Shown here: piece by piece, positions 42,707 through 51,124 of the stretch
Numbering within the stretch: the first letter of the stretch is position 1
How the letters are laid out: each line of letters begins with the position of its first letter
Origin: RAM1 sp050247515
GTDB lineage: Bacteria; Pseudomonadota; Gammaproteobacteria; Burkholderiales; Burkholderiaceae_C
Direction: 5' to 3'
Length of the DNA stretch: 64,000 bases
Assembly (NCBI GenBank): GCA_050247515.1
Contig: JBFWUB010000011.1
Span: forward strand, 1 to 64,000
The notes under the pieces: generated by a model
The model's input: the letters and a program-made list of their open reading frames with translations, nothing else
Told to the model about the DNA's origin: nothing
The model's database searches: none
Position numbers and translations under genes: made by a program

Positions 42707-44113
42707 ATGAAAAACCTGCCCCACGCCCTAGCCCTGTGCGCCGCGCTGGCAGCGGCCCTGCCCGCTGGCGCCGACGCGCCGTCCGGCCCTGCGGCCTGGC
42801 GTGCGATGTCGCGCTTTGGCTACGGGCCGTCACCGTCTGCCCTAACTGCCGCGGGCCCGGCCTGGGCCCTGCAGCAGCTGGACCTGGCTGCTGCCGCCGC
42901 GCGCGCACCGGCAACCATCCCCGCCGAACTGGCCGGCTTCAATGCGCCGCTGACGCGGCTGTATGCGCAGTTTCGGGAGGAGCGCGCGGCACAGCGCCAG
43001 GTGCGTGCCGAGGCAGACGCCGCCCCGCCGCCGGCCGCCCGCACCTATTTCAGCCGCGACGTCGCGCGCCAGGCGGCGGCCTGGCGGCTGGCCGCCTGCA
43101 GCCGCACCGATGTGGAAAACCCGCTGCTCGCGCGCATGACCGAGTTCTGGTTCAACCACCTCAATGTGTTTGTGGGCAAGGGCGCCGTGCGGCCCTTCAC
43201 CGGCCACTACGCCGTCAACGCCATCCGCCCCCACGCGCTGGGCCGGTTTGAAGACCTGCTGCTGGCCAGCGCCCGCCACCCCGCCATGCTGCTGTACCTG
43301 GACCAGGCGCAGAGCGTGGCCGAGGGCGCACCCGGCGGGCGCGGCCTGAATGAAAACTACGCGCGCGAGCTGCTGGAGCTGCACACGCTGGGCGTCAATG
43401 GCGGCTACACCCAGACGGACGTGCGTGAGCTGGCCCGCATCCTCACGGGCTGGACGGTGGACCCGCGTAGCGACAGCGGCTTTCGCTTTGCGCCGCGCCT
43501 GCATGACGGCGGCGCCAAGACGCTGTTGGGCCAGCGCTTTGAGGCCGCCGGTGTGCAGGAGGGCGAAGCCGCCATCCGTCTGCTGGCGCGCCACCCGGCC
43601 ACGGCGCAGCGCATCAGCCTGCGGCTGGCGCAATGGTTTGTGGCCGACCAGCCGCCGCCCGCGCTGGTGCAGCGCCTGGCGCAACGCTACACGGCCACGC
43701 AAGGCGACATCGCGGCGGTGATGCGCGTGCTGATCGAATCGCCCGAAACCTGGGACAACGGCAACCGGCTCTTCAAAACCCCGCTGGACTACACCTGCTC
43801 GGTGCTGGCCGCCACGGGCGGCGTGCAAAACGAACGCGAACTGAACCAGGCGCTGGGCTTTCTGGCCAGTGCCGGCCAGCCGCTGCATGGCTGGCAGACG
43901 CCCGACGGCTACAAGACCGATGCCGCCACCTGGCTGTCGCCCGAGGCGCTGTCGCGCCGGGCCGACTTTGCGTTTGCCGTGGGCCGGCGCGTGGACGACG
44001 CTGCCACCCTCACCGCCTGGCTCGCGCCCGCCACCCGCGCGCGCATTGCGCAGGAGCCGCCGCGCCTGCAGGCCGGGCTGGCGCTGGCCAGCCCCGACTA
44101 CATGTACAAGTAG
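42707..44113 (+). CDS. DUF1800 family exported protein
   Basis: A 468-residue protein with a signal peptide (about 1-23, ending PAGADA). The body has the DUF1800 landmarks: AMSRFGYGPS at the start, MTEFWFNHLNVF near residue 145, NENYARELLELHTLGVNGGYTQTDV near 215 and an ILTGWTV segment. It always travels with a DUF1501 protein, here ten bases downstream. The pair is found in many Gram-negatives and has been suggested to act in envelope or secreted-product handling; no activity is established. A much longer open frame upstream is not supported. Confidence 0.85.
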   Translation: MKNLPHALALCAALAAALPAGADAPSGPAAWRAMSRFGYGPSPSALTAAGPAWALQQLDLAAAAARAPATIPAELAGFNAPLTRLYAQFREERAAQRQVRAEADAAPPPAARTYFSRDVARQAAAWRLAACSRTDVENPLLARMTEFWFNHLNVFVGKGAVRPFTGHYAVNAIRPHALGRFEDLLLASARHPAMLLYLDQAQSVAEGAPGGRGLNENYARELLELHTLGVNGGYTQTDVRELARILTGWTVDPRSDSGFRFAPRLHDGGAKTLLGQRFEAAGVQEGEAAIRLLARHPATAQRISLRLAQWFVADQPPPALVQRLAQRYTATQGDIAAVMRVLIESPETWDNGNRLFKTPLDYTCSVLAATGGVQNERELNQALGFLASAGQPLHGWQTPDGYKTDAATWLSPEALSRRADFAFAVGRRVDDAATLTAWLAPATRARIAQEPPRLQAGLALASPDYMYK

Positions 44114-44123
44114 CAAGGTAACT

Positions 44124-45404
44124 ATGGACACACCCACCCCCCTGAGCCGCCGCCGCGTGCTGGCCCTGTCCTGGGCCGCGCTGCTGGGGGGCGCGGCACC
44201 CCGGATGGCAGCCGCGCAAGACACGCCAGCGGGCCGGCTGGTCGTGGTGTTTCTGCGGGGCGCGTATGACGGCCTGTCGGCCTTTGTGCCGTATGCCGAT
44301 GCGCACTACACCCAGCTGCGCCGCACCATTGCCATCCCGGCGCCCGACGGCACGGCGCAAACCGCCATCAAGCTGGACAACACCTTTGCGCTGCACCCGG
44401 CGCTTGCGCCACTGTGGCCGCTGTGGCAGCAAGGCGTGCTGGCCTTTGTACCGGCCAGTGGCCTGCCGCTCGCCGTGCGTTCGCATTTTGAGGCGCAGCA
44501 CTACTGGGAAATCGGCCAGCCCGGCAAGAACAGCGCAGGCACGGGCTGGCTCAACACGCTGGCCGGCGCCAGCGCCTCGCCGCGCGCGCTGGGCGTGGGC
44601 GAGGCCAACCCCGAAATCCTGCGCGGCGCAGCGCCCGTGAAGCTGGTGGCGCGCGGCCAGGCCGCCACGCGCACCGGCGTGCTGGCCAACGACCGCGCGC
44701 GCCAGGCGCTGATGGACCTGTACGCCGGCTCCGACACACTGGGCGGCGCATTCCAGCAGGGCGCGGGCAGTCGCATGGACACGGCCCGCACGCTGGAACA
44801 GGCCACCATGATGGCGGCTGGCGACATGCCGGGCGCGGACAGGACCGCCGACAACGGCGCGGGCAATGTGGCGGGCCTGCGGCTGGACGTGCGGCACCTG
44901 GCCACGCTGATGCGCCAGGACCGGTCCCTGCGCGTGGGCTTTCTGTCCGCCGGCGGCTGGGACACGCATGCCAACCAGGGCGGCGTGACCGGCACGCTGG
45001 CCAACAACCTGGGCAACCTCGCGCAGGCGCTGGTGGCGCTGCGCGCGGAGTTCTCGCAAGCAGGCGATGTGATCGCCGTGGTCAGCGAATTCGGCCGCAC
45101 CGCCGCCGAAAACGGCAGCCGCGGCACCGACCACGGCCACGGCAACGCCATGGTGCTGATCGGCAACCGCATTGCCGGCGGGCGCTGGCACGGCGGCTGG
45201 GAGGGGCTGGCGCCGGGCCAGCTGAACGAGGGGCGCGACCTGCCGGTGCTCAATGACTTTCGCGCCGTGCTGTCGGTGGTGCTGCGCGGCACCCAGGGTG
45301 TGGACGATGCCCAGCTGGCCGCGCTGTTCCCCGGCAACCCGTTCGCAGGCGCGGCGCTCATGAGCGGCAACAACCGCTTATTGAAAGACCTGGTCCGCGC
45401 CTGA
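44124..45404 (+). CDS. DUF1501 family Tat-exported protein
   Basis: A 426-residue protein with a twin-arginine-like signal (LSRRRVLALSWAALLGGAAP, cleavage near AAAQ). The family blocks RLVVVFLRGAYDGLSAFVPYAD, FVPASGLPLAVRSHFEAQHYWE, SAGGWDTHANQGG and VSEFGRTAAENGSRGTDHGHG are complete; the last resembles sulfatase/alkaline phosphatase metal-ligand regions. Function is not established, but a hydrolase-like fold is likely. Tat export implies folding, perhaps with metal, before transport. It is paired with DUF1800 and stops about 25 bases before the glycine riboswitch region. Confidence 0.85.
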   Translation: MDTPTPLSRRRVLALSWAALLGGAAPRMAAAQDTPAGRLVVVFLRGAYDGLSAFVPYADAHYTQLRRTIAIPAPDGTAQTAIKLDNTFALHPALAPLWPLWQQGVLAFVPASGLPLAVRSHFEAQHYWEIGQPGKNSAGTGWLNTLAGASASPRALGVGEANPEILRGAAPVKLVARGQAATRTGVLANDRARQALMDLYAGSDTLGGAFQQGAGSRMDTARTLEQATMMAAGDMPGADRTADNGAGNVAGLRLDVRHLATLMRQDRSLRVGFLSAGGWDTHANQGGVTGTLANNLGNLAQALVALRAEFSQAGDVIAVVSEFGRTAAENGSRGTDHGHGNAMVLIGNRIAGGRWHGGWEGLAPGQLNEGRDLPVLNDFRAVLSVVLRGTQGVDDAQLAALFPGNPFAGAALMSGNNRLLKDLVRA

Positions 45405-45430
45405 CACCCACCCGGCCCGTAGAATGCCCC

Positions 45431-45620
45431 CATGCAGGAGAGCGGGCGGCACCAGCCACCCCACCGAAGGCGCAAACTCCCATACACGCTCAGGTTGTCG
45501 TACTGCATGCACTGAAAAGCCGTCTGGAGAGCAGCCCCCACGGGGCTCACCGAAGGAGCAAGCCGCACGGAAGGTACCGCGCGGTGAATCTCTCAGGTAC
45601 CAAGGACAGGGGGAGCGGCA
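45431..45620 (+). promoter_or_regulatory. Tandem glycine riboswitch
   Basis: Two aptamers in series. The first, about 45431-45509, is closed by CATGCAG pairing with CTGCATG and contains ACCGAAGGCGCAA. The second, about 45519-45618, carries the strongly conserved CACCGAAGGAGCAA, AATCTCTCAGGTACCAAGG and GACAGGGGGAG segments and is closed by GCCG/CGGC. A -10-like TAGAAT at 45420-45425 places the start near 45432, right at the first aptamer. The switch ends about 20 bases before the DadA-type gene, consistent with control of translation or early termination. A short frame through this RNA is not a gene. Confidence 0.9.
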
Positions 45621-45641
45621 CCACACACAAGGTGTTCTCCC

Positions 45642-46946
45642 ATGCGAGTAATCGTTCTCGGCGCCGGCCTGCTCGGCGTTTCTTCCGCGTATTTCCTCCA
45701 GCAACTCGGCCACGACGTGACCGTCATTGACCGCCAGGCCACGCCCGGCGCCGAGACCAGCTTTGCCAACGGCGGGCAAATCTCGGTGAGCCATGCCGAG
45801 CCCTGGGCCAACCCGGGCGCGCCGCTCAAGCTGCTGCAGTGGCTGGGCCAGGAAGATGCGCCGCTGCTGTTCCGCCTGCGCGCCGACGCACGCCAGTGGC
45901 TGTGGGGCCTGCAGTTCCTGCGTGAATGCACACCGGCGCGCACGCGCCACAACATCCGCCAGATCGTGAACCTGGGCACCTACAGCCGGGCCGTGCTGCA
46001 GCAGCTGCGCCGCGACGCCGGCCTGCAGTACAGCCAGCGCACCCAGGGCATCCTGCACTTCTATACCAGCGCGAAAGAGTTCGACGCCGCGCTGGAGCCC
46101 GCCGCACAGATGCGCGCCCTGGGCTGCGAGCGCCAGGTGGTGAGCGCCGACGAGGCCGTACGGCTGGAGCCCGCGCTGCGCCACATCCGGCCCCAGCTGG
46201 CCGGCGCCACCTACACCGCGGAAGATGAATCCGGCGACGCCAACGCGTTTGCGCGCGGCCTGGCGCAACGCTGCGAAGCCGCGGGCGTGAAGTTCCTGAT
46301 GGGCCACCACATCACCGCACTGCGCGAAGTGGCCGGGCAGATCGACCATGTGGAGCTGACCGACGCCGAGGGCCGCTACCAGCGCCTGAAGGCCGACGCC
46401 TATGTGCTGGCCATGGGCGCGTTCAGCCCGCTGCTGGCCGCACCGCTGGGCCTGCGCCTGCCCATCTACCCGGCCAAGGGCTATTCGGTGACCATGCCGG
46501 TGAAAGACGCGGCCATGGCGCACCAGGTCAGCCTGACCGATGACGAGTTCAAGCTGGTGTTCTCGCGCCTGACGGGCGCGCAGGGTGACCGCCTGCGCAT
46601 TGCCGGCACGGCCGAGCTGAACGGCTACGACCGTGACCTGAACCGCGTGCGCTGCGAGGCCATCGTGCGACGGGTGGAACAGCTGTTCCCCGGTGCGGGC
46701 GACACCACGCAGGCGCAGTTCTGGAGCGGCCTGCGTCCGGCCACGCCGAGCAACGTGCCCATCATCGGCCAGAGCAAGCTGCCCAACCTCTACTTGAACA
46801 CGGGCCACGGCACGCTGGGCTGGACGCATGCCTGCGGCTCGGGCAAGTCGATCGCGCGGATCGTGACGGGGCTCGCTCCCGAAGTGGATTTTGCTTTTGC
46901 GGGTAAATCAGAACACGCTGCTGGGCACAGAATCCAGCACGCTTGA
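45642..46946 (+). CDS. dadA: D-amino acid dehydrogenase small subunit family (DadA-like) FAD enzyme
   Basis: A 434-residue flavoenzyme. The N-terminal MRVIVLGAGLLGVSSAYFL is the FAD-binding loop; SFANGGQISVSHAEPWANPGAP and the C-terminal FWSGLRPATPSNVPIIG and NTGHGTLGWTHACGSGK are DadA signatures. DadA oxidises D-amino acids (chiefly D-alanine) to oxoacids at the membrane, passing electrons to quinones. The tandem glycine riboswitch directly upstream implies induction by glycine, so glycine itself may be the main substrate (to glyoxylate and ammonia). No dadX racemase is adjacent. Its last 39 bases overlap the end of the convergent DUF535 gene. Confidence 0.9.
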   Translation: MRVIVLGAGLLGVSSAYFLQQLGHDVTVIDRQATPGAETSFANGGQISVSHAEPWANPGAPLKLLQWLGQEDAPLLFRLRADARQWLWGLQFLRECTPARTRHNIRQIVNLGTYSRAVLQQLRRDAGLQYSQRTQGILHFYTSAKEFDAALEPAAQMRALGCERQVVSADEAVRLEPALRHIRPQLAGATYTAEDESGDANAFARGLAQRCEAAGVKFLMGHHITALREVAGQIDHVELTDAEGRYQRLKADAYVLAMGAFSPLLAAPLGLRLPIYPAKGYSVTMPVKDAAMAHQVSLTDDEFKLVFSRLTGAQGDRLRIAGTAELNGYDRDLNRVRCEAIVRRVEQLFPGAGDTTQAQFWSGLRPATPSNVPIIGQSKLPNLYLNTGHGTLGWTHACGSGKSIARIVTGLAPEVDFAFAGKSEHAAGHRIQHA

Positions 46947-47999
46947 CGGCTCGCCGTGGCGGCTGTCGTCATAGCCGCTGAACATGCCCTGGATGGTCTG
47001 GCTCTCGGTCTGGCGGGCCAGCTCGGCGCGCGGGTCGGGGCGCAGCAGCACGTTGCGAAATTCGGTGCGCAGCAGGTTGCCGGTGCGGATCCAGTAGTCG
47101 GCCCGCTGGATCTGCCGCGCGCGCTTTTCAGGAGACAGCGCCGTGGCGGCCAGCCGGTCGTCGGAATGCGGGGGCAGCACCATCCAGCCGTGCGGACCGC
47201 GCTGCGCGTCAAAGTGCTTCCACAGCATGTTGTGGCTGCCGGCGATGCGCGCCGCCATGTCGCGGTGGCGCGGGCTGGCGGCGTAATGCCAGGCGTACAG
47301 CGCGTGGTACGCAGGGTCCAGCCCGATCAGGTGCAGTTCCCAGAACTGCGCCAGCTCCTGCATCACGCGCAGCATCAGCACCGGCGCCTTCCAGCCGCTC
47401 AGCGCCTGGGTGATTTCCTGGGGGCTCAGGCGCAGCACCGGGTGGCGCTGGCCGCGCACGCCGCCAATGGCCAGGCAGCGTTTGCCCTGCACGCGAAAGC
47501 AGCTGAACGCCACCGCCGCCACGTCCACCGGCTGCGTCACATGCACCTCGGCAGCGCGCTGCAGCGTGAGCGTGAGCAGCAACTCCCCCTCGGGGCTGTG
47601 GGCTGGCGCGCGCTGCAGTTGCAGCCGCATGAATTCATAGCCCCGCGGGGCGCTCAGGTCGGCCAGCATCACCGGCTGGCCGGCGGCCAGCTGGCGCAAG
47701 GCGACAGGCTGCAGGGCGCCCTCCAGCCAGTCGGCATGGTCGGTCAGCTGCACCACGCGGTCCTGCACCGTCTGGCCGCGGTGCACATAGGGCCGCACGG
47801 CGCGCAAAAATTCAGCGGGCAGATCGCTCACCAGGCCCCGCGCCTGCAGTTCCCACACCATGGCCATCCAGCGGCGCAGCGCACCGGGGTAGCGCACCAG
47901 CGCCCAGGCCATGCGTGCGGCCAGGCGCAGCCGCGTGGCACCGCCGGGCGTGCTGGCCAGGGCCCAGCCCATGCCTTGCCAGATGCCGGGCAATTTCAT
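46908..47999 (-). CDS. DUF535 (VirK/YbjX) family protein
   Basis: A 363-residue protein without a clear signal peptide. The central DVAAVAFSCFRVQGKRCLAIGGVRGQRH region and the AYHALYAWHYAASPRHRDMA segment are typical of the VirK/YbjX family. Members from enteric pathogens affect envelope properties such as resistance to host peptides; the molecular activity is unknown. Its start overlaps the FIST gene stop by four bases (ATGA), so the two are coupled. The C-terminal end overlaps convergent dadA. Confidence 0.8.
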   Translation of the reverse strand: MKLPGIWQGMGWALASTPGGATRLRLAARMAWALVRYPGALRRWMAMVWELQARGLVSDLPAEFLRAVRPYVHRGQTVQDRVVQLTDHADWLEGALQPVALRQLAAGQPVMLADLSAPRGYEFMRLQLQRAPAHSPEGELLLTLTLQRAAEVHVTQPVDVAAVAFSCFRVQGKRCLAIGGVRGQRHPVLRLSPQEITQALSGWKAPVLMLRVMQELAQFWELHLIGLDPAYHALYAWHYAASPRHRDMAARIAGSHNMLWKHFDAQRGPHGWMVLPPHSDDRLAATALSPEKRARQIQRADYWIRTGNLLRTEFRNVLLRPDPRAELARQTESQTIQGMFSGYDDSRHGEPSSVLDSVPSSVF

Positions 48000-49282
48000 G
48001 CAGCCGCACCGCCGGTGAACACGGTCAGCACACCCGTGTAGCCGTACAGGTGGTGGCGGGCAATCTCGCCGCCCGCAAAAAACCCCACCAGCGGCACGTC
48101 GCCCAGGGCGCGCCGCACGATCTGCATTTCAGCGCTGGGCCCGCCAAAGTGCGGGCCGCCGCGCCCGGCGCAGCTCACGTACACCGCGCCCGCGATGCGC
48201 CGCGCCGGATTGGGCGCGGCCTGCGCCTCGGGCGCGGCCAGGGCCGCCGCCACGGGCAGGCTCATCTCCTCGGGTTCCAGCTCTTCGCGGATTTCCGCGC
48301 AGATGCGCATCAGGTCGGCCCGCGCGGCCTGTGCATTGCGCTGGCAGAACGCCATGCGCATGCAGGGGCTGACCTGGCTGGCCACCGCGATGCCGCGGCG
48401 CGACGGGTCCAGCCCGATGATGTGGCGCACCAGTGTGTCCACGCCGAAATTGCCGGTGCGCGACACCATGTCGCCGCGCTGCAGGTCCGCCGGCTGCGTC
48501 AGGCCCACCAGCGTGGCGCGCACCGCCGCCATGGCCGCCTGCGGCTCGTCCAGCGTGATGGCCAGGTCGCGCAACAGCACGTCCAGCGCCGGCTCGCCGT
48601 CCAGCCGGGTGATCACATTGCCCTCGGCCGCCGTCACCTCGTGCACCGGCGCCACCGGCAGGCAGCCCTGGGTCACGCGCGACACCAGCGTGACGCCGTC
48701 GCCAAACGCCACGCCCGACAGGCCGCCGCTGAACACGCCGCTGGCCGCACCCTGGCCCTTGATGTTGCCGTTGCCGCCCACGGCAAACTGCACCGCTTCG
48801 CCGCGGCTGGACGCCAGCCCGCCAAACAGGTAACCGGTGGTCGTTCGCTGCGCCAGCTCGTCGATCAGTTCCGTCACGTCAGGGGTGCGGGCGTCGGCAT
48901 GGATCAGCGCGGTGTGCGGCTCAAAGCCCATGCCCGGGCCGGTGCCCAACGGGGCCACGCCCGAGAACACGCGGTACTGGTCAGCCGGCAGCTCGCACAG
49001 CATGACCGTGAGCGCGGGCTCGTCAAAGTACTCCACATTGTTGGCTGCGATGCCCACGCCCACGGTGCCGGCCCAGTCGGTCACCTCGGGCAGCTCTGCG
49101 CTCAGGTGCTCCAGGATGTCCCGGGCCTGCGCGGCGTAGTGGTCGGTGATGTACAGCAGGCCCAGCGTGGGCGCGCTGGCGTAGTCGCGCAGCGCCATCT
49201 GCGCCTTGAGCTGGGCCAGCACCAGCCCGGCGGCCATGGGCCATTGCGGATGGGTGGCATGGCCGCAGGGAAACAGCTTCAT
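47996..49282 (-). CDS. FIST-domain sensory protein
   Basis: A 428-residue cytoplasmic protein with an N-terminal FIST domain (about 15-215; TTGYLFGGLASSRG and GGLSGVAFGDGVTLVS are typical) and a FIST_C domain (about 225-415, ending VPLVGFFAGGEIARHHLYGYTGVLTVF). FIST domains are proposed to sense small ligands such as amino acids in signalling proteins. Here the domain stands alone with no kinase or cyclase fused. Coupled to the DUF535 gene by an ATGA overlap. Proximity to a glycine-controlled gene is suggestive only. Confidence 0.85.
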   Translation of the reverse strand: MKLFPCGHATHPQWPMAAGLVLAQLKAQMALRDYASAPTLGLLYITDHYAAQARDILEHLSAELPEVTDWAGTVGVGIAANNVEYFDEPALTVMLCELPADQYRVFSGVAPLGTGPGMGFEPHTALIHADARTPDVTELIDELAQRTTTGYLFGGLASSRGEAVQFAVGGNGNIKGQGAASGVFSGGLSGVAFGDGVTLVSRVTQGCLPVAPVHEVTAAEGNVITRLDGEPALDVLLRDLAITLDEPQAAMAAVRATLVGLTQPADLQRGDMVSRTGNFGVDTLVRHIIGLDPSRRGIAVASQVSPCMRMAFCQRNAQAARADLMRICAEIREELEPEEMSLPVAAALAAPEAQAAPNPARRIAGAVYVSCAGRGGPHFGGPSAEMQIVRRALGDVPLVGFFAGGEIARHHLYGYTGVLTVFTGGAAA

Positions 49283-49295
49283 GGCCCGTGGCGTG

Positions 49296-49997
49296 TCAGC
49301 GGCTACGGCGGGTGGTCTTGCGGGCGGCGGGCTTTGGGGCGCCGGCCTTTTTGACGCCGGAAGCCACGCCGGTCGCCACGCCCGAGGCGGCCTTGAAAGC
49401 CTCTTTGGCCAGGCCGGTGGCCATGTTTTTGGTGGTGTCCATGGCGGTCTGTTTGGCCGCGTCTTTCATGGCACTGGCGGCGATCTGCTGGAACTGCTGC
49501 GTCAGCGACCCCCACCACTGCAGCGGGTCCACCATGCCGGCAGGGTCGGCCTTGCTGGCGGATTTGCCAACTGCTTTGCCGGTCGCCTTGCGCCGCGCGG
49601 CGCCCGCCACGCCCGACACCGTGCCGGCGGCGGTGGCGGCGGTTTCGGCGGCTTTTTGCACGCCGGTCACCACCGTGTCAGCCGCCTTGAGCTTGAGCGC
49701 GTTGGCCACGTCGCCCATGTTGAAGTTCATGCCCTTCAGGGTGGCCAGCGTCATCTTCTGCACCTCCAGCGCCTGGATGGTGGCGCCCAGGGCCTTGGAG
49801 TTCTGGTCGAGCCAGAAGTGCACGGCCTTGAGTTCCTCCAGCCGCTTGTCCAGCTCTTCTACATTGAGCGTGGGCGCCACCCAGTTGGCCAGGTTGGGCA
49901 TCTGGGGAATGGTCTGCGAGGCGCCCTTGGCCAGGTTTTGCAGGAAGTCGAAACCGGGCACGAATTTGCCGAAGCCGAAGTTGGTGTTGTCGCTCAT
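49296..49997 (-). CDS. phaM: PhaM-type polyhydroxyalkanoate granule regulator
   Basis: A 233-residue protein. The N-terminal FVPGFDFLQNLAKGASQTIPQMPNLANWVAPTLNVEELDKR matches PhaM, which activates PHA synthase and ties granules to the nucleoid in Ralstonia. The middle is helical with Ala/Thr-rich stretches and the tail is strongly basic (KKAGAPKPAARKTTRRSR), the DNA-binding part. A GGAG site lies ahead of the ATG. It suggests that the organism stores polyhydroxyalkanoates. No phaC or phasin gene is in the window. Confidence 0.85.
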   Translation of the reverse strand: MSDNTNFGFGKFVPGFDFLQNLAKGASQTIPQMPNLANWVAPTLNVEELDKRLEELKAVHFWLDQNSKALGATIQALEVQKMTLATLKGMNFNMGDVANALKLKAADTVVTGVQKAAETAATAAGTVSGVAGAARRKATGKAVGKSASKADPAGMVDPLQWWGSLTQQFQQIAASAMKDAAKQTAMDTTKNMATGLAKEAFKAASGVATGVASGVKKAGAPKPAARKTTRRSR

Positions 49998-50064
49998 GGC
50001 CGCTCCGCAGGGTGGATGTCCGCACAGCTTACCCCAACGCCCGGCCCGGGCACAGGCCGTTCGC

Positions 50065-50550
50065 TCAGTGTTTATGCCCGTCCATCATGGCAGCGGCACC
50101 CGGGTTGCCCGGCGCGCGCGCGGCCACCGGCACCTTCAGCTCCAGCCTGCTTTCGGCGCCCTTGGCATCCTTGAAGGTCAGCGTCAGGGGCACCACAGTG
50201 TCCTTGGCCAGCGGCGCCTTCAGGTCCAGCAGCATGATGTGGTAGCCGCCGGGCTTGAGCTCCACCGGCTTGCCCGCGGGCAGGTCCAGCGCGGGGATGG
50301 CGCGCATCTTCATCACGTCGCCTTCCATCTTCATTTCATGCACCTCGGTCACGCCGGCGGCGGGCGATGCCGCGCCCACCAGCTTCGCGCCGTCCCTGGC
50401 GGTGAGCTTCATGAAGGCGCCGGTGCCCATCTGGCCCGGCACGCTGGCGCGGGCCCAGGCACCTTCGACCTTGACGGCAGCGGTCTGGGCGATGGCGTTG
50501 CCGGCAACCAGGGCGGCCAGCAGGGCGGTGGTTTGGATGAACTTGTTCAT
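50065..50550 (-). CDS. Periplasmic copper chaperone PCu(A)C
   Basis: A 161-residue exported protein with a signal peptide (about 1-21, NAIAQ). The copper-binding set HExKM-x-M near residue 70 (EVHEMKMEGDVMKMRAI) and GGYHIMLLDL near 105 supply the His and Met ligands of the family. An added His-rich end (MMDGHKH) may bind more metal. PCuAC delivers Cu(I) to cytochrome oxidase CuA centres. It is last in the copper operon, 18 bases after the YcnI-like gene. Confidence 0.92.
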   Translation of the reverse strand: MNKFIQTTALLAALVAGNAIAQTAAVKVEGAWARASVPGQMGTGAFMKLTARDGAKLVGAASPAAGVTEVHEMKMEGDVMKMRAIPALDLPAGKPVELKPGGYHIMLLDLKAPLAKDTVVPLTLTFKDAKGAESRLELKVPVAARAPGNPGAAAMMDGHKH

Positions 50551-50568
50551 GGTGTTTCCTTGCAGGGG

Positions 50569-51111
50569 TTAATGATTGTGGCCGGATGCGCCCGCGCCGG
50601 GCAGGATGTCCAGCAGCGCAGCCGGGCTTTTAAGGTCCGACAGTTTCTGGCCCGGCTTGGGGATTTCGGTCCAGTCGTTGCGGCCTTCCTCGCACACCTG
50701 GCTCACCGGCCAGTACATGGCGCCGTCCTTCTCGGGCAGCTGGCCCACCAGTGCAAATTCGTCGTAGTGGGCGTTGGGCAGGTAGTCGTCTTTGGTCTTC
50801 GCCGTCCAGGTGATGCGCACCACGTCCTCGGTGATGGTGCGGCCATGGCTGGTGTAGGGCGTGGCCAGTTTCGCGCGCTGCACCTCCAGTGCCCAGCCCG
50901 GCTTGGGCATGGGCCGGGCGCCGCGCACCCCCGCGGGGATGTCCACTGCGATCTGCCGCGTGGGCGAGGCGCCGCAGCCATGGCCGACCTTGAAGGTGGC
51001 CTTGTAGCTTTTGCCCGCGGGCGCGACCTGGTATTCCAGCACCACGTGGGCGTGGGTCATCTGCGTGGCGCCAGCCAGCAGCAGGGTGAATGCAAGGCGT
51101 TTGAATGTCAT
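50569..51111 (-). CDS. YcnI-like (DUF1775) copper-binding protein
   Basis: A 180-residue exported protein. The signal peptide (MTFKRLAFTLLLAGATQMTHA) is cut directly before HVVLEYQVAPAGKSY, so the mature protein starts with the histidine that forms the copper brace in YcnI domains. Further GHGCGASPTRQIAVDIP and PVSQVCEEGRNDWTEIP blocks are typical; the C-terminus is histidine-bearing (GASGHNH). The ATG at 51111 is used rather than one eight codons earlier, which would spoil the signal. It lies 13 bases after the TonB receptor gene. Confidence 0.9.
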   Translation of the reverse strand: MTFKRLAFTLLLAGATQMTHAHVVLEYQVAPAGKSYKATFKVGHGCGASPTRQIAVDIPAGVRGARPMPKPGWALEVQRAKLATPYTSHGRTITEDVVRITWTAKTKDDYLPNAHYDEFALVGQLPEKDGAMYWPVSQVCEEGRNDWTEIPKPGQKLSDLKSPAALLDILPGAGASGHNH

Positions 51112-51124
51112 GGTGTGCTTTCTC

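Noticed and set aside
45424..45651. 75-codon frame before the DadA-type gene
   Set aside because: It runs through the tandem glycine riboswitch; conserved positions are those of the RNA, not of a protein.
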